A stretch of 64,000 nucleotides of DNA. Source: DASYKS01 sp031404815 (GTDB lineage: Bacteria > Acidobacteriota > Thermoanaerobaculia > Multivoradales > UBA5704). The DNA is taken from the NCBI GenBank assembly GCA_031404815.1, contig JANNIH010000013.1, forward strand, positions 52,629 to 116,628, written 5' to 3'. This document shows, in pieces, positions 9,160 through 16,658 of this stretch. A model generated the notes under the pieces. The model did not search any database and was not told where the DNA came from. It saw nothing but the letters and a program-made list of their open reading frames with translations. Within the stretch, counting starts at the first letter, position 1, and every line of letters starts with the position of its first letter. A program made the position numbers and the translations under genes.

Positions 9160-9865
9160 GAAGCCAGCTCGCGACGGCTCCCAGCCAGCTCGCGACAGCT
9201 CCCATCTGGCTCGCAACGGTCGCCAGCCGGAGCGGAGCCGCCCAAGGTCTCTTTGAGCGTCTCGGAGCCGGTTCGCGACGTTCGCGAGCGAGATCGGAGA
9301 GACCGCGAGCGGGTTGCGAGCCTCTCCGATCGAGATGGGAGAGGCTCCGAGCTGGAGCGCAGCCTCCCCCAGCCGGCTCGGAGCCTTCCAAGGTAGGTTG
9401 GAGCCTCAGCGAGCCGGCTCGCGACCATCGCGAGCCGGCTCTCTGACCCCCAGATCTGGCTGCGAGCCGCTCCCATCCGGCTCGCGGAGTGTCCGAGCCC
9501 GCTCGGAACCGCTCAATAGGGGGGTGGGCGGCTGCGAGCCCGCTCGCGAAGGCTCAGAACCCGCTGCGAACCGCTCACAACCCGCTCGCAGTCGCTGCGA
9601 GCCGGCTCGGGGTCTCCCCCATCCGGATGGGAGAGGCTCAGAACCGGATGGGAACCGCTCAAATCGAGGTTGGGAGGTTGCGAGCGAGTTCGCGATGGCT
9701 CGCAGCCCGCTGGCAATCGCTCCGAGCGAGATGCAGACCGCGCCGAGCCCGCTCGGAATCGCTTCGAGCAAAGTGCCGACCGCGCCGAGTTGGATGCGAC
9801 AGGCTTTAGTTGAGCCGCCGACGACCGCGAGCCGGCTTCGAGCCCTTGCGAGACTGAAGTCGCCG
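9160..9865. repeat. Degenerate direct array, 21-bp period, about 33 units
   Basis: Almost the whole stretch divides into 21-bp units of the pattern (a/g)(g/t)C-CGCTCG-GA-C-GCTCC-, for example CCAGCTCGCGACGGCTCCC plus two bases. A few units of 20 bp shift the frame, so no single frame stays coherent across the array, although parts read as heptads in several frames (for example SPLAKAQ, NPLRTAH on plus). Units diverge strongly, so this is an old array. It shares its period, but not its unit sequence, with the arrays at 12750 and 57515. Long open frames here on both strands are by-products of the composition. Confidence 0.8.
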
Positions 9866-9935
9866 AGTGGGAACCGCGCTGCGAGGGGGCGACCCTCCTG
9901 ACCCTCGATCTCGCCCTGGCCGCCAGCCACCCGAC

Positions 9936-10020
9936 CGAGAATTGAAGATCGCGCGCAGGCGCGTGAAGGAGTTGCAAGATGGTTGATCTGAAGCACAACC
10001 CGATCCGGCAAACCACTTAA
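9936..10020 (+). pseudogene. Scar of a HigB-HigA type toxin-antitoxin junction
   Basis: Bases 9936-10010 match 11312-11386 with about four differences in 75 bp. They encode the last 16 residues of a HigB-like toxin (RELKIARRRVKELQDG, stop 9984-9986) and the first residues of its antitoxin (ATG 9979, MVDLKHNPIRQ), then a stop at 10018-10020. So a second copy of the TA module once existed here and only its junction survives. The gene structure (antitoxin start overlapping toxin end) is the same in both copies. A C10 tract follows at 10027-10036. Confidence 0.75.
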
Positions 10021-10049
10021 GTTAGGCCCCCCCCCCTGTGCAAGCTTCT

Positions 10050-10682
10050 TCAGCAGCAGCAGCACGGACGCGCGGCCATTCCCCAGTGCGTGAGCTTGTT
10101 CTTGCCGATCACGGTCGCCTTTCCCGTCGCGACGTTGATGTCCACGAGCTCACCATTCGCGGTCGTCCCGTACAAACGGCAACCGAAGAAAGCCAAGCCG
10201 TAGACCGTGCTCAGCCCGGTGGAACCGATCAGGGTCGCCTGGTTCGTGGTGAGATTGATCTGCGCCAGGGACACCGAGCCTCCCGAATTCAACGCCCCAA
10301 AGAGAACGTCGTTCGAGTCGAAAGCCAGGTCGCCGCTGGAGGAAAGCCCGGGACCGTAGTTTCCTGGCACCGGCATTCCAGCTCCTGTGACCGGATTGAG
10401 CTTGACCAACTGAGTGGCGCCTGCGGCGTAGATCGTGCCGTCGGAGTGCACGGCCAGTCCGTTGGTCGTCGAACCCGTCGCGCCGACGACGGTCCCCTTT
10501 CCGGTATCGGGGTTGAGCTTCAAGAGTTGAGAGAAGCTCACCCCATACAAGGTCGGGCCATGAAACGCGATGTCCGTAACGTTGGCGATCGTCACCGGCC
10601 CGACGGCGTTCGGCGAAGCGGTCGCGGGATCGATGGTGTAGAGGGTGCTGGTCGGATCTACGACGTAGAGGCATTTGGACAT
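10050..10682 (-). CDS. Beta-propeller-like protein ending in four cysteines
   Basis: A 210-residue protein with no signal peptide and a GGGGAGAA ribosome site. It has repeated strands of the type L-x-I-DP-T-G (LYTIDPATASP, LLKLNPDTGKG, LVKLNPVTGAG, LVDINVATGKA) spaced about 40 residues, alternating with GLA/LYG-type strands, which indicates a small propeller like those in WD40/NHL-related proteins. The last four codons are all TGC (ARPCCCC), which is unusual and could be a metal or lipid attachment site, or chance expansion of a GCA run. No catalytic residues can be assigned. It stands alone. Confidence 0.6.
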   Translation of the reverse strand: MSKCLYVVDPTSTLYTIDPATASPNAVGPVTIANVTDIAFHGPTLYGVSFSQLLKLNPDTGKGTVVGATGSTTNGLAVHSDGTIYAAGATQLVKLNPVTGAGMPVPGNYGPGLSSSGDLAFDSNDVLFGALNSGGSVSLAQINLTTNQATLIGSTGLSTVYGLAFFGCRLYGTTANGELVDINVATGKATVIGKNKLTHWGMAARPCCCC

Positions 10683-10821
10683 GACGGGTTCTCCCCGAAG
10701 CGAGACCGGATGATTCCGACCTCGCTTGGGTATTCGCTTCGAGGGTCAGGATTCTGACTTTGCGACGCGACAGCCTCAATCGCGCTCTCTCTCGGTTCGG
10801 CTGGCACCTACTCGGGAACCA

Positions 10822-11016
10822 TCAGGCGGCGCTGCGGCGGCGAGGAATCGGACGGAGATCCTTCTCCGTACCGCCGATCCGGACCAGCCATGGTGCGCTT
10901 TCGAGAGCGATAAGCGCCTCCAAACCAGAACGAACGAGCGCGGTCTTCTCGCTGACGCCGGTCAGTTGCGCGGCCTGCTCCAGAAGCTGCTCGTCGATCT
11001 CCAGCGTCGTTCTCAT
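10822..11016 (-). CDS. VapB-type antitoxin without toxin
   Basis: The start MRTTLEIDEQLLEQA is preceded by GGAGGATG. The 64-residue product is a ribbon-helix-helix antitoxin of the VapB family (MRTTLxIDxxLLxxA, then a helix TALVRSGLEALI), which normally binds the operator and blocks a PIN-domain VapC RNase. No VapC is encoded downstream in 10690-10820 or elsewhere nearby, so it is an orphan. It is divergent from the HigB/HigA remnant, with an 18-bp inverted repeat between them. Confidence 0.75.
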   Translation of the reverse strand: MRTTLEIDEQLLEQAAQLTGVSEKTALVRSGLEALIALESAPWLVRIGGTEKDLRPIPRRRSAA

Positions 11017-11086
11017 ATGCACATCCTCCGGGAGATCATCGACGATGGAAGGGAGCGCGCGATGGCAGACGCATCGGTTGCGGCCG

Positions 11087-11104
11087 GTTAGCGTTTCTGC
11101 TAAC
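11087..11104. promoter_or_regulatory. Inverted repeat, candidate TA operator
   Basis: GTTAGC-gtttct-GCTAAC is a perfect inverted repeat in the 96-bp gap between the divergent vapB-like and higB-like genes, ending 8 bp before the GTG at 11113. Its position fits an operator bound by one of the two antitoxins. Confidence 0.5.
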
Positions 11105-11112
11105 TTCGAGGT

Positions 11113-11367
11113 GTGGCGTTTGAGATCGAGTACTTCCACGAGCGGATTCTCGCAGAGATTGAGGCGTGGCCTGTAGACGTTTTGGCGGACTACGCACGGC
11201 TCCTGGAGTTGCTGGCAGCCTACGGTCCCAGCCTGCGCCTGCCTCACTCGCGCGCTATGGGCAACGGCCTATTCGAGCTGCGGCCACGCGGTCGATCCGG
11301 TATCGGCCGAGCGAGAATTGAAGATCGCGCGCAGGCGCGTGAAGGAGCTCCAAGATGGCTGATCTGA
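11113..11367 (+). pseudogene. HigB/RelE-type toxin with internal deletion and frameshift
   Basis: It starts at GTG 11113 with the family's usual N-terminus (AFEIEYFHERILAEIEAWP ... LLELLAAYGPSLRLPHSR) and goes on to LFELRPRGRSGIGR. The family then normally has a VFY...VLHAFVKKT core strand, which is absent. From 11312 the DNA encodes the true C-terminus (RELKIARRRVKELQDG) in another frame, ending at TGA 11360. So roughly 60-70 bp are missing and the frame is shifted. The open frame that results ends in unrelated residues at 11367. The toxin is almost certainly dead. Confidence 0.75.
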
Positions 11368-11666
11368 AGCACAGCCCGATCCGGCACGATCATGAAGCCT
11401 TCTTGGCGAAAGCAAGACTTCGCAAAGGTTTCAGCGAAGCCTATGAAGCTCTCGATCTCGAGTACCAGGTCGTCGGCCAGCTGCTCAAGGCACGCGAACG
11501 CGCAGGACTGACTCAAGACGCGGTCGCCGAGCGGATGGGCACCACAAAGAGCGCGATCTCGCGTCTGGAATCTGCCGGGAAGCATGCGCCGTCTCTCTCG
11601 ACGCTCCGGCGTTATGCCCAAGCCGTAGGCTGCGACATTCAGGTCAAGCTGGTACCGCAGAAGTGA
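11355..11666 (+). CDS. HigA-like XRE-family antitoxin
   Basis: A 103-residue protein with a short N-terminal arm (MADLKHSPIRHDHEAFLAKA) and a helix-turn-helix of the Cro/C1 type (LLKARERAGLTQDAVAERMG ... TTKSAISRLESAG), then a tail ending LVPQK. The ATG overlaps the old toxin stop, the normal toxin-then-antitoxin order of phage-type HigBA pairs. It is intact while its toxin is broken. It could repress the promoter near the inverted repeat at 11087. Confidence 0.85.
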   Translation: MADLKHSPIRHDHEAFLAKARLRKGFSEAYEALDLEYQVVGQLLKARERAGLTQDAVAERMGTTKSAISRLESAGKHAPSLSTLRRYAQAVGCDIQVKLVPQK

Positions 11667-11739
11667 CGCTGGGCTCGCCTCCGCGGTCAATGAGCCTCGA
11701 GTTCCTGCCACGGTAGACGGGAGCCACAACGGAGCGCCA

Positions 11740-12249
11740 ATGCCTCTCGATCTCCAAGCCACCGCCGATCTCAACCGCGACGCCATCGTTCGTCGGCTGC
11801 GAGAGAGCTACCCCGAAATCAATGCGCGTTTCGGGGTCCGGCGGATGGGGCTGTTCGGATCGTTTGCGAGCGACACGGCGAACGAAACCAGCGACGTGGA
11901 TCTGATCGTCAATTTCGAGCGGCCCATCGGCCTGGGGTTCGTCGAGCTGGTCGAGTACCTGGAGACTCTCGGACGTTTCGGCGATCTCGGCCGCTACGAG
12001 TGCCGAGCTGGTGCTCGGCGTTCCCGGGGGTACTTACGCGGCTTGGGTTTTCCGCTTGCGAGCGGGGCGAGCGGTCTCGGCGGCGACATCCACCAGCAGA
12101 CGGAGAGCCCTGTTGACCGCTTCGGAAGTCGGGAATGCCTTCGCTACATCAGGGTCCAGGACGGCGATGTTGCTGTCGGCCATAACGCGTTCGTAGTACT
12201 TTCCCCGCACCCCCTCCCCGAGGGTCGCGAGATCGTATTCCGGGCGTAG
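11740..12249 (+). pseudogene. MntA-like nucleotidyltransferase antitoxin, truncated
   Basis: Residues 1-85 match the minimal nucleotidyltransferases that pair with HepT: RFGVRRMGLFGSFASD with GSF, then the metal-binding SDVDLIVNF, then GLGFVELVEYLETL. After LGR (about 11985) the family's C-terminal strand (VDLLTPAGL...) is missing, and the open frame only runs antisense across the gene at 12034-12288. No HepT partner is present. In this family MntA AMPylates and silences HepT, so again the antitoxin half has outlived its toxin. The break lies at a sequence (CGAGTGCCGAGCT) repeated at 12501. Confidence 0.65.
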
Positions 12250-12288
12250 CTCGTCCTCGGCTCTCTTAGTTGTTTTCTTGGTAGCCAT
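12034..12288 (-). CDS. Antitoxin-like protein, partner of a BrnT-type toxin
   Basis: An 84-residue basic-ended protein with the words DELRPEYDL, VRGKYYERV, NIAVLDPDVAKAFPTSEAVN and a final helix ALRLLVDVA. This is a widespread small family that commonly follows BrnT-like toxin genes, as here: the toxin remnant at 12266-12433 overlaps its start. It probably acts as DNA-binding antitoxin. The start codon ATG 12288 is supported by conservation of the N-terminus (KKTTKRAEDE). Confidence 0.65.
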   Translation of the reverse strand: MATKKTTKRAEDELRPEYDLATLGEGVRGKYYERVMADSNIAVLDPDVAKAFPTSEAVNRALRLLVDVAAETARPARKRKTQAA

Positions 12289-12433
12289 GGCTTTCTCGTC
12301 TCGTGGTCAGCCTCGCCGGATCGGCAAACGTCAGAGCCAAGGGATCAAGGAACAGGGTCGCCGGCTCAGGGAAGGACACCCCATGTTTGCGGAGGTTGCT
12401 CGCCGCCTTTCTCCGGTCCCATTCGAAGAACAC
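12266..12433 (-). pseudogene. BrnT-type toxin, N-terminal fragment
   Basis: From GTG 12433 the frame reads FFEWDRRKAASNLRKHG, VSFPEPATLFLDPLALTFAD, then ends in unrelated residues and a stop at 12266. These are the first two strands and helix of BrnT RNase toxins (FEWD-K---N--KHGVSF-EA---F-DPLAL). The second half (the ITIG / LLVVVHT strands) is missing. The 55-residue product should not fold as an active toxin. Its last 23 bases overlap the start of the downstream antitoxin gene. Confidence 0.7.
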
Positions 12434-12502
12434 CTTGCTATTGTAGCCCCAGAGGCCTCATCTCGACGCCCGCGAACGCCTTAGCCAAAGCCGGCCACTT
12501 CG

Positions 12503-12649
12503 AGTGCCGAGCTTGTGCTTAAGCGGGTCGAGGTTCACGAGAGCGAACAGGAGCGGCACCTGGTCCACCCGGGCGAGGAACTCACCGCGCCGGGGATCCT
12601 GCGCAATCCCGTGCCCGTAAATGCGCTCTTCGACCGCGGCTTCGGCTGA
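12503..12649 (+). pseudogene. Short gene fragment, possibly a nuclease C-terminus
   Basis: The frame from 12503 to TGA 12647 encodes AELVLKRVEVHESEQERHL and then HPGEELTAPGILRNPVPVNA, ending ALFDRGFG. It looks protein-like and has no start. It vaguely recalls the C-termini of Uma2-type nuclease-fold proteins, which I cannot confirm. Its first bases repeat those at 11998-12018. Confidence 0.3.
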
Positions 12650-12749
12650 CGAGATCTTCTCCGACTAGTGAGCGTCGCCCCCGGGGCGGCAGGCCTTTCG
12701 CCTTCCCGAGCCCAGAAGGCACCCGCCCGACGCCGAATACTCCGAAACT

Positions 12750-13022
12750 TTCTCCGTCGGGCACGAGACATTTAGCGTCGGGCCGAAGAGAATCGACGTC
12801 GGGGTCGAGGGAATCTACGCCGGGTAGATAAGAACCCACGTCGGGTAGATAAGAACCCACGCCGGGTAGATGAGAATCGCAGCCGGGGTCGTGCCCATCG
12901 TCGTTGGGGTCGAGGTATTCTTCGATGAGCGCACAAGAATCTCCAGAGGGCGCACGATAATCTGCGCCGGGTTCGGGCGAATCGGCGGTTCGGGCGAAAG
13001 AATCGACGAAGCGCGTTCGAGT
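12750..13022. repeat. Direct array, 21-bp period, 13 units
   Basis: Thirteen consecutive 21-bp units. The middle ones are close to ACCCACGTCGGGTAGATAAG plus one base; outer ones drift to ATCGACGTCGGGGTCGAGG-type. On the minus strand two frames stay open and read as heptads (GSYLPDV, DSLDPDV in one; TRRGFLS in another), so the period is a multiple of three but no start signal is convincing. The array fills the space between the decayed TA cluster and the end of the E2 gene. Confidence 0.85.
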
Positions 13023-13079
13023 GCCCGCGGCCCGGCGTCGCCCCCGGGCCTTGGGAACCTGCCGGAAAGGGACGTTCGA

Positions 13080-14477
13080 TCAGAGGTACGGTTCGAGCTC
13101 GCCCCAGGTGTCTTCTTCGATCGTGCGCTTGATTTCCAGCATGAAACGGTCGGCGTCGGCTCCGTCGACCAGGCGGTGGTCGTAGGTGATCGCGAGGTAG
13201 CACATGGTCTTGATCGCGATGTTGTCGTTGCCGTCTTGGTCGGTGATCACGATCGGGCGCTTTTCGATCGCTCCGACGCCGAGGATGGCGACTTGGGGCT
13301 GGTTGATCACCGGGGTGCCGAACAGGCTGCCGAAGACTCCTGGGTTGGTGATCGTGAAGGTGCCGCCCGAGGCTTCTTCGGGCTTGAGCTTCTTGGTGCG
13401 GGCGCGGTCGGCGAGGTCGTTCGCACTCTTGGCGAGACCGACAAGCGAGAGCTGATCGGCTTTCTTGATGACGGGCACGATCAGGCCGTGGCCGAGATCG
13501 ACCGCCATGCCGAGGTTGATGTCCTTCTTGTAGACGATGTTCGTGCCGTCGATCGAGGCGTTCACCTGCTTGTAGGCCTTCAAACCGTTGACCACCGCCT
13601 TGAAGATGAACGGCATGAAGGTGAGCTTGGTCGCTTCCTTCTTGAAAAAGCCGTCCTTGGCGCGGGCACGGAGCTTCGCGATCTTCGAGAAATCGACGTG
13701 GAACACCGTTGTCACGTGCGCCGAGGTCGCCTTCGAGTAGACCATGTGCGCCGCCGTGATCTGGCGAATCTTGGACATCGGCTCGATCTCGACGTTGTCG
13801 TTCGGGCCATAGGCCGCGACGGAAAAGCCGCCGGTCGGACGCTGCGCGGGCGCGGTGGCTTGAGCCGGCGGAACCGGAGCCGCCGCGGCAGGTGCGGCCA
13901 TCGGAGCCGCCGGAGCAGCCGGAACGGTAGGCGCCGCGGCGCCCGACTTCTTCGCTTCGACCACCGACAGAATGTCGTCCTTGGTCACCCGGCCATGGGC
14001 GCCGCTGCCGGAGAGGGTTGAAATGTCGATCCCCTCCTGCGCCGCGATGTTGCGGACCAGCGGGCTCGAGAAGTTCCGCAGGCGATCCTCTTCGGTCGCG
14101 GGCGCACCTGCGCTCGGTGGGGTTGCAGCAACGGCGGCTACGGGGGCCGCTTCCGGCGCGACAGCCGCCGCAGGAACCGGTGTTGGTTCGGCGGCGGGAG
14201 CCGGAGCCGCTACAGGAGCAGCCGCGGCAGCCGGAGCGTCTGCGCCGCCGATCATCGCGACCACTTTATTGACGGCGACGGTCTCACCCTCTTGATTCAG
14301 GATCTCGGTGAGCACGCCCGCGGCCGGACTCGGAATCTCCGCGTCGACCTTGTCGGTCGAAATTTCGAACAGCGGCTGGTCGCGTTCGACCTTGTCTCCC
14401 ACCTTCACCAGCCACTTGGTGATCGTTCCCTCGGCGATCGACTCGCCCATCTGGGGCATCACGACTTCGGTTGCCAT
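13080..14477 (-). CDS. 2-oxoacid dehydrogenase E2, lipoyl acyltransferase
   Basis: A 465-residue E2 subunit. Residues 1-77 are one lipoyl domain with Lys43 in TDKVDAEIP. An Ala/Pro linker follows, then an E3/E1-binding domain at about 131-176 (SSPLVRNIAAQEGIDISTLS ... HGRVTKDDIL), a second linker, and the catalytic domain with HRLVDG (His434, Asp438). It transfers the acyl group from lipoamide to CoA. It is the last gene of an operon E3, E1alpha, E1beta, E2. The substrate is not fixed by sequence; branched-chain 2-oxoacids or acetoin-type substrates are the likeliest, since E1 is split into alpha and beta. Confidence 0.93.
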   Translation of the reverse strand: MATEVVMPQMGESIAEGTITKWLVKVGDKVERDQPLFEISTDKVDAEIPSPAAGVLTEILNQEGETVAVNKVVAMIGGADAPAAAAAPVAAPAPAAEPTPVPAAAVAPEAAPVAAVAATPPSAGAPATEEDRLRNFSSPLVRNIAAQEGIDISTLSGSGAHGRVTKDDILSVVEAKKSGAAAPTVPAAPAAPMAAPAAAAPVPPAQATAPAQRPTGGFSVAAYGPNDNVEIEPMSKIRQITAAHMVYSKATSAHVTTVFHVDFSKIAKLRARAKDGFFKKEATKLTFMPFIFKAVVNGLKAYKQVNASIDGTNIVYKKDINLGMAVDLGHGLIVPVIKKADQLSLVGLAKSANDLADRARTKKLKPEEASGGTFTITNPGVFGSLFGTPVINQPQVAILGVGAIEKRPIVITDQDGNDNIAIKTMCYLAITYDHRLVDGADADRFMLEIKRTIEEDTWGELEPYL

Positions 14478-14532
14478 ATCCTTCTCCGTGTTATCTCGGC
14501 TCGATCTCGATCCAGGGTCGGCTCGGATGAAG

Positions 14533-15528
14533 CTAGTAGCGGAGCAGGTCGCGGACCTTCGCGACCAGCTTCTCGGCGTTGGGCAGGTAAAACTCTTCCA
14601 TCGTTGGGCTGAACGGCACGGGGGTATCCGGGCAGCAGAAACGGGTCACCGGCGCGTCGAGGAAGCCGAAGGCCAGCTCGCCGATCCGTGCCGCCACCTC
14701 CCCCGCGACCGAACCGGTCGTCTGTTCCTCGGTCAAAACCAGCACCCGACTCGTCTTCTTGGCGGTCGCAAGGATCGCTTCCTGGTCGAGCGGCTTGATC
14801 GTGCGGAGGTCCAGAACCTCGATCTCGATGCCCTCGGCCTCGAGGAGTGCGGCGGCATCCAGAGCCACATGGAGCATAGCACCGTAGGTGATGATCGACA
14901 GGTCACGGCCGGTGCGCGCCAGACGCGCCTTGCCGATCGGCACGATCCAGTCTCCCTCCGGCACCTCTTCCTTGATCCGCCGATAAAGGTACTTGTGCTC
15001 GAAGAAGAGCACCGGGTTCGGATCGCGGATCGCCGCACGGATCAGCCCCTTGGCATCGATCGCGCTCGATGGGGCGACGATCTTCAAGCCCGGCGTGTGC
15101 TGAAAGTAGCTCTCCGGGTTCTGGCTGTGAAACGCCGAACCGTGGATGTTGCCGCCCGACGGGCCGCGGATCACAATCGGCACGCTCTGGCCCCAGCGGT
15201 AGCGGCAGGTCGCGGCGAAGTTGATGATCTGGTTGTAGGCGCACGAGATGAAATCGATGAACTGCATCTCGACGATCGGCCGGAGCCCCATCATCGAGGC
15301 GCCGATCGCCGCCCCCACCATGCCCGATTCCGAAATCGGCGTATCGATCACTCGCGACGGGCCGAAATGGTCGAGGAAACCGGCCGTGACGCGGAACGCG
15401 CCGCCGTAGGTGCCGACATCCTGGCCGAGCAGGAAGACCCGCTCGTCCTTCTCCATCTCGTCCCACATCCCCTGGCGGATCGCTTCGAGGTAGGTCTGGG
15501 TTGTCGTCGCTCGGGTTGGCGAGTTCAT
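14533..15528 (-). CDS. 2-oxoacid dehydrogenase E1 beta subunit
   Basis: A 331-residue transketolase-like beta subunit: LLGQDVGTYGGAFRVTAGF near the start, then DTPISESGMVGAAIGASMMG, EMQFIDFISCAYNQIINFAA, and a C-terminal transketolase domain (SIITYGAMLHVALDAA, EVLDLRTIKPLDQ). It forms the alpha2beta2 thiamine diphosphate decarboxylase that loads the E2 lipoyl arm. Its ATG overlaps the stop of the alpha gene by four bases, showing translational coupling. The next gene, E2, starts 55 bp later. Confidence 0.94.
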   Translation of the reverse strand: MNSPTRATTTQTYLEAIRQGMWDEMEKDERVFLLGQDVGTYGGAFRVTAGFLDHFGPSRVIDTPISESGMVGAAIGASMMGLRPIVEMQFIDFISCAYNQIINFAATCRYRWGQSVPIVIRGPSGGNIHGSAFHSQNPESYFQHTPGLKIVAPSSAIDAKGLIRAAIRDPNPVLFFEHKYLYRRIKEEVPEGDWIVPIGKARLARTGRDLSIITYGAMLHVALDAAALLEAEGIEIEVLDLRTIKPLDQEAILATAKKTSRVLVLTEEQTTGSVAGEVAARIGELAFGFLDAPVTRFCCPDTPVPFSPTMEEFYLPNAEKLVAKVRDLLRY

Positions 15529-16646
15529 CGGGCACCTCCCCCAGTCTGCTCCCTCTGACCATTGACCGGTGGAACATCAGGCAAGATCGTTCCCAGCCCC
15601 GCGGCCGGATCCGGCTCGTAGACCCCTTCGAGCGCCCGCTCCGGCGGCGGCATCGGCGAGGCGAGCGCGAAATCGACTTCCGTATCGAGGCCGCGGTCGA
15701 TCTCGGCGACGATATTCTGGAGATCCTCTCGGGTGGCGAGGCCGAACCCCAGCAGATGGCGCTCGAAGCGATCGATCGGGTCTTTCTTCCGCCACTGCTC
15801 GAACAGCTCAGGGGGCACGTAGCCGGCGTCATCGTGCTCGGCGTGCCCCTTCATGCGGAAGGTCTTCGCCTCGATCAGCGTCGGCCCACCGCCCCCGCGC
15901 GCGCGCTCGACCGCCTTCTTCGTCACCTCGTAGACCGCGAGGATGTCGTTGCCATCGACCATCTCGCCCGGTATGCCGTAGGCGGCGGCGCGCGCCACGA
16001 TGTGCTTGATCTTCATCTGCCGCGCGGTCGGGGTCGAATAGGCGTAGCCGTTGTGCTCGGCGATCAGGACGAACGGCACGTCGAGCACCGCCGCGAGGTT
16101 CAACCCCTCGTGGAAGTCTCCCGTCGAGGTGCCGCCGTCGCCGATGTAAGTGAGGGCGACCAGTGGGCGCCCTTGCAGCTTCGCCGCGAGAGCCACCCCC
16201 GCCATCACCGGGATCACCGAGCCGAGCATCGAGATCGGGGCGACGATGCCGCGCGCCAGATCGCCGAAGTGGGTGTTGCCGTCCTTGCCGCCGGTGGGCG
16301 AGAGCCCGCGCGCCATGTACTGCATCATCACTTCGCGCGGTTGGACGCCGCGGACCAGCATCGAGCCCAGATTGCGGATCAGCGGCCCGATGAAATCCCC
16401 CGCTTCAAGAGCGTAGGCGGAACCGACCGCGGTCGCCTCCTGCCCCAGGCTGGTGTAGAGCCCACCCACCACCTTGTTCTGGCGGTAGAGGTTACCGAGC
16501 CGCCCTTCGACCATCCGGGTCAAGCGGAGCAGCCGGTAGAGGTCGAGCTGGCGCTCGCGCGAGAGTTTCGTCTCCGCCAGGCGCTCGACCTCCGGAGCTT
16601 GCGGGTGGAGCGATCCGAACGATTTTCCAGTTGTGGACATCGGCAA
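15525..16646 (-). CDS. 2-oxoacid dehydrogenase E1 alpha subunit
   Basis: A 373-residue alpha subunit that holds the thiamine diphosphate motif: GDGGTSTGDFHEGLNLAA followed by a variant EHNGYAYST in place of the usual NN. Other family features are GLYTSLGQEATAVGSAYAL and the KAFRMKGH-like stretch TFRMKGHAEHDD near the phosphorylation loop. It pairs with the beta subunit, whose start overlaps its stop (ATGA), and lies 12 bp after the E3 gene. Confidence 0.93.
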   Translation of the reverse strand: MPMSTTGKSFGSLHPQAPEVERLAETKLSRERQLDLYRLLRLTRMVEGRLGNLYRQNKVVGGLYTSLGQEATAVGSAYALEAGDFIGPLIRNLGSMLVRGVQPREVMMQYMARGLSPTGGKDGNTHFGDLARGIVAPISMLGSVIPVMAGVALAAKLQGRPLVALTYIGDGGTSTGDFHEGLNLAAVLDVPFVLIAEHNGYAYSTPTARQMKIKHIVARAAAYGIPGEMVDGNDILAVYEVTKKAVERARGGGGPTLIEAKTFRMKGHAEHDDAGYVPPELFEQWRKKDPIDRFERHLLGFGLATREDLQNIVAEIDRGLDTEVDFALASPMPPPERALEGVYEPDPAAGLGTILPDVPPVNGQREQTGGGAR

Positions 16647-16658
16647 GCTCCTTCCGCC

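Noticed and set aside
9314..9901. Open frames on both strands inside the 21-bp array as genes
   Set aside because: Different parts read as heptads in different frames because of 20-bp units; no start signals; composition explains the openness.
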